Source: Candidatus Cloacimonadota bacterium (lineage in GTDB: Bacteria; Cloacimonadota; Cloacimonadia; Cloacimonadales; TCS61). From it: a stretch of 7,504 nucleotides of DNA. The notes under the pieces were generated by a model. The model saw only the letters and a list, made by a program, of their open reading frames with translations. It ran no database searches and was not told where the DNA came from. The translations under genes and the position numbers were made by a program. Within the stretch, counting starts at the first letter, position 1. Each line of letters opens with the position of its first letter. Below, one piece after another: positions 5,339 through 7,504 of the stretch. The stretch lies in NCBI GenBank assembly GCA_014382915.1, contig JACNIV010000027.1:1-7504 (forward strand). Reading direction: 5' to 3'.

Positions 5339-6847
5339 CAATTTTAAAACGATCCTCTTCACCCATAATGCTTTTCTATCAAAGTTCTTCAGGAAATTCT
5401 CGACCATAAATTCTCGGTCGATCTCGATATGATCATTGAAAACTTCATCTCCATTCACAGTTACGGAAACTGGGTTTTTCAGGTTTACCATATATGGGTT
5501 AATATATAATGCCAGTTCTTCAACACGGGAAGTTTCGATCTCAAAATGATTTCCCCAGTATTTGGCTTTAACTGCTCCGGAAGGCTTATTCATGATAAAA
5601 GCATCATAAAATTCTACTTCAGGGAATTGTCCGGTTAATTTTACTTTTTTATCTTCTCGAAGAACAGTTAAAGAAACGGTATCTCCTCTTTTTTTGAAGG
5701 TTTTCAATTCGCTTAGTTTCTCGATATTCTCCACATCTTTTCCGTCCATTTTAATTACAATATCATCTTTCTTCAAATCCATGCTGTCGGCTGTGGAAGC
5801 TTCTATCACATCTCTTACTTTTACGCCTTTTCCTTCAAACGTATCATCATGATAGAAGCCGAATTGGATGCGTTTATTTTCCAGTTTTATGTTGTATTCT
5901 TTCTGCCACTCTTTGGGTGTTTCCAGGGTATCGAGTTTGGTTATTTCCAACCAGTCGCAACGGTTAAATTCAGGATTGGAGGATTCCCAGTAGATATCGC
6001 TTCCGAAAATATCACGAGCCTGGTTTTTCATATCTTCGACCATTATTGGAACGTCTTCTTCTGCATATGCAAAATCGTGTCCTATTCCCCAATATTCTTT
6101 ATAAAAGAGGTCAGCGCCGGCTTGCAGGGAAAGTTCCATCAGAAGACGCATATCTGCAGAAGGATATAATCCATCATCATCTGTATTGATAGCTCTAAGA
6201 TGACGATTCTGTAAATTTGCAATATAAACAGGATTCTGTGTCATTCTGGACCCCACAGCGATGAATCCATTCAATGGATAAAATGCAGCAAACATATTTG
6301 GGTCTGTGAGAGCAAAGTGAAAGGAAGCTGAACCACCATCAGAGAAACCTGTCATGTAGATCCTGTTATCATCGATGTTGTAGTTTTCCTTCAGATTCCT
6401 GATCTGGGTTTTGATATTTTCCATTCCTACCAGATCCCACCACATGGTGTACTGATTTCCCTGTGGAAAAAGAATAAACCAATTGTTTGTAACTTCATTG
6501 GGAAACAGGGCGGTTATTTGGGGAACGTATTCCGAAAAATCATCGATGAAATCTTTTCTTCCCACTCCGCCATGCAGGTAAACCAGCAACCGGGCAGGTT
6601 TGGTGTGATCATAATTTTGTGGAATATGAATGAAATAAGGAGCGATCAGTGTGTCATTTATCACATTTACCTTTTGCAGGAAGACTCCGGTACTGTCCTC
6701 TGGTAGATGTTTATTCCAATGCGTGAGAAGAACGAATAACGAATCGTTAGAAATGGAACTGTCATTTATAATATCATTCAGGGAATCTGTTCCCATCAGC
6801 CATGAACTAACAAGAAAAACAAATACAAAAATTATTACTTTTTTCAT
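5336..6847 (-). CDS. Secreted alpha/beta-hydrolase (esterase-like) with PDZ domain, 503 aa
   Basis: A lysine-started hydrophobic signal peptide (1 to about 19, no lipobox Cys) sends the protein to the periplasm or outside. The hydrolase domain (about 60-290) has the oxyanion segment YLHGG (90-94), the nucleophile elbow TGFSDGG with Ser169, candidate acid residues in NTDDDG (221-226) and the His257 of GIGHDF. These fit the esterase/PHB-depolymerase-like group of serine hydrolases. A PDZ domain follows (about 327-407; GVKVRDVIE, LKKDDIVIKMDGKDV), then a beta-rich C-terminal region of about 90 residues (NPVSVTVNGDEVF). PDZ next to such a hydrolase suggests binding of peptide ends or partner proteins; the substrate is unknown. 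It starts 11 nt after the stop of the upstream membrane-anchored gene, with only a weak AAGTGA before the ATG, so it is probably translated from the shared message. The palindrome at its stop likely ends the operon. Confidence 0.85.
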   Translation of the reverse strand: MKKVIIFVFVFLVSSWLMGTDSLNDIINDSSISNDSLFVLLTHWNKHLPEDSTGVFLQKVNVINDTLIAPYFIHIPQNYDHTKPARLLVYLHGGVGRKDFIDDFSEYVPQITALFPNEVTNNWFILFPQGNQYTMWWDLVGMENIKTQIRNLKENYNIDDNRIYMTGFSDGGSASFHFALTDPNMFAAFYPLNGFIAVGSRMTQNPVYIANLQNRHLRAINTDDDGLYPSADMRLLMELSLQAGADLFYKEYWGIGHDFAYAEEDVPIMVEDMKNQARDIFGSDIYWESSNPEFNRCDWLEITKLDTLETPKEWQKEYNIKLENKRIQFGFYHDDTFEGKGVKVRDVIEASTADSMDLKKDDIVIKMDGKDVENIEKLSELKTFKKRGDTVSLTVLREDKKVKLTGQFPEVEFYDAFIMNKPSGAVKAKYWGNHFEIETSRVEELALYINPYMVNLKNPVSVTVNGDEVFNDHIEIDREFMVENFLKNFDRKALWVKRIVLKL

Positions 6848-6858
6848 TTATAAATCAC

Positions 6859-7260
6859 TTATTTATACCATTCTATAGTAACATCACCCACAATTTCGGG
6901 ATCATCTACCGGGAAGTTGAATTTTTGCAGAACTTTCAAATAGCGCTTTTTAGTCTTAGCCGGCATTGTTATACTGGATATTTTACTGGCTATCAATTCT
7001 CCGGACTTTGTAAAGATCTTGATAAGAACAGCTTTTTTCAGCTCCAGGTTATGCGGATTTGAAACTACAAAAGCCACATCGGCACTCACTCTGGTAAGCT
7101 CGGTAATTTCAATATCAGAAATGGGTAAGCTTTTGCCCTGGGTCTTTTTCCAGCAGTTATGCATTATAAATCCAAAGATGACCAACAACATGAGAAGCAG
7201 CTTTACCGTTGGTGGTATGGGCCAGCGTTTTTTTATATCGATCCTGTCAATAGAGCGCAT
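6859..7260 (-). CDS. Membrane-anchored protein with beta-sandwich-like extracytoplasmic domain, 133 aa
   Basis: I do not recognise the family. A basic N-terminus (MRSIDRIDIKKRWPIPP) precedes a single hydrophobic segment (about 19-35, LLLMLLVIFGFIM), giving an N-in anchor with the remaining 95 residues outside the cytoplasmic membrane. That part has alternating strands, such as VAFVVSNPHNLELKKAVLIK and YLKVLQKF, and resembles small Ig-like/FxLYD- or LEA14-type domains in general style only. The start is well supported by AAGGAG (7266-7271) five bases upstream. It is the first gene of an operon with the secreted hydrolase 11 nt downstream. The pairing suggests a role at the cell envelope linked to that enzyme, perhaps as a partner of its PDZ or C-terminal region, which is speculation. 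Confidence 0.75.
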   Translation of the reverse strand: MRSIDRIDIKKRWPIPPTVKLLLMLLVIFGFIMHNCWKKTQGKSLPISDIEITELTRVSADVAFVVSNPHNLELKKAVLIKIFTKSGELIASKISSITMPAKTKKRYLKVLQKFNFPVDDPEIVGDVTIEWYK

Positions 7261-7265
7261 GGATA

Positions 7266-7288
7266 CTCCTTAATTTCTTAATATTATA
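7266..7288 (-). promoter_or_regulatory. Ribosome binding site and possible -10 box of the hydrolase operon
   Basis: AAGGAG (7266-7271 on the complement) is a strong ribosome binding site for ATG 7260. TATAAT (7283-7288) lies 12 bp further upstream and would give a leader of about 15 nt. I see no good -35 element at the right spacing; the nearest, ATGACA within the repeat end, is too far. The ribosome binding site is firm, the promoter box is not. Confidence 0.45.
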
Positions 7289-7309
7289 AATTCTGTAAAA
7301 TAGAGTATT

Positions 7310-7452
7310 TTTGTCATCCTGAGAAATACTGTCTATTTCTCTAACGAAGGATCTCCGCTTATAATGAGACTTTGTCTGGCTTAGACGGATTCTTCGTCGA
7401 ATGCTATGTGAGTTTTTATCAGCCTTAGGCTGACAAGCCTCAGAAAGACATA
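7310..7452 (+). repeat. Interspersed repeat with inverted ends, copy 2
   Basis: This 143-bp element starts TTTGTCATCCTG (7310-7321) and ends CCTCAGAAAGACATA (7438-7452), the same ends as copy 1 in opposite orientation. CGAAGGATCTC (7345-7355) and GATTCTTCGT (7388-7397) are shared exactly; the rest has diverged. A perfect hairpin, TCAGCC-TTA-GGCTGA (7419-7433), lies near the right end, whereas the hairpin of copy 1 lies near the other end. It sits just upstream of the hydrolase operon. Beyond it, 7453-7504 shows no clear gene; a minus-strand TAA at 7480-7482 after the codons for NCLICEE could be the end of a gene outside the window, but seven codons prove nothing. Confidence 0.7.
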
Positions 7453-7504
7453 TATTTTCTCATTTTGCATAATCTTTTCTTACTCTTCACAGATCAGGCA
7501 ATTC

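Noticed and set aside
5849..6169. Plus-strand open frame of 106 codons
   Set aside because: It is a shadow of the secreted hydrolase gene, whose signal peptide, triad and PDZ domain are clear.
7480..7504. C-terminal end of another minus-strand gene (NCLICEE then TAA)
   Set aside because: Seven codons at the window edge cannot be told from chance, although the CxxC is suggestive.

Overview
The window looks like a chromosomal stretch of an uncultured or little-studied bacterium of the Bacteroidota/FCB type, possibly Cloacimonadota-like. This is inference. It rests on moderate-to-low G+C, Bacteroidota-style promoter candidates (TTG, 19-20 nt, then a TAnnTTTG-like box), genes without Shine-Dalgarno sequences beside genes with good ones, an IleRS with a GIHH signature, and interspersed repeats whose ends read TTTGTCATCCTG and CCTCAGAAAGACATA. 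All supported genes lie on the minus strand.

Layout from left to right. Positions 1-1917 hold the N-terminal 639 codons of isoleucyl-tRNA synthetase (ileS); its C-terminus runs off the left edge. Positions 1962-2094 are one copy of the interspersed repeat. Positions 2102-2350 encode a small CxxC...CxxC protein. Positions 2363-2864 hold no gene but carry a promoter candidate, a 10-bp hairpin and a long imperfect inverted repeat. Positions 2865-5127 are a distinctly AT-rich islet with two genes, both with features of PD-(D/E)xK-type nucleases: a 334-aa protein and a 370-aa protein with an Mrr-like N-terminal domain. Hand counts give 20-23% G+C on two sampled 60-base lines of the islet and 43% on sampled lines of ileS and the esterase gene. 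Positions 5183-5280 carry a well-formed promoter, ribosome binding site and ATG that lead into only 12 codons, possibly the stump of a gene cut by arrival of the islet. A perfect palindrome (5316-5335) abuts the stop of the next gene. Positions 5336-7260 form a two-gene operon: a membrane-anchored 133-aa protein, then, 11 nt downstream, a secreted alpha/beta-hydrolase with a PDZ domain. A second repeat copy, in the opposite orientation, lies at 7310-7452.

How the genes relate. ileS and the secreted hydrolase operon look like resident genes. The two nuclease-like genes look like acquired accessory genes, plausibly a defence (restriction-like) pair, transcribed with the Mrr-like gene first. No methyltransferase, helicase or ATPase partner is visible. 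The most notable points are the swapped class I signature in IleRS (GIHH instead of HxGH), the two-nuclease islet, and the promoter plus truncated start at its upstream edge.
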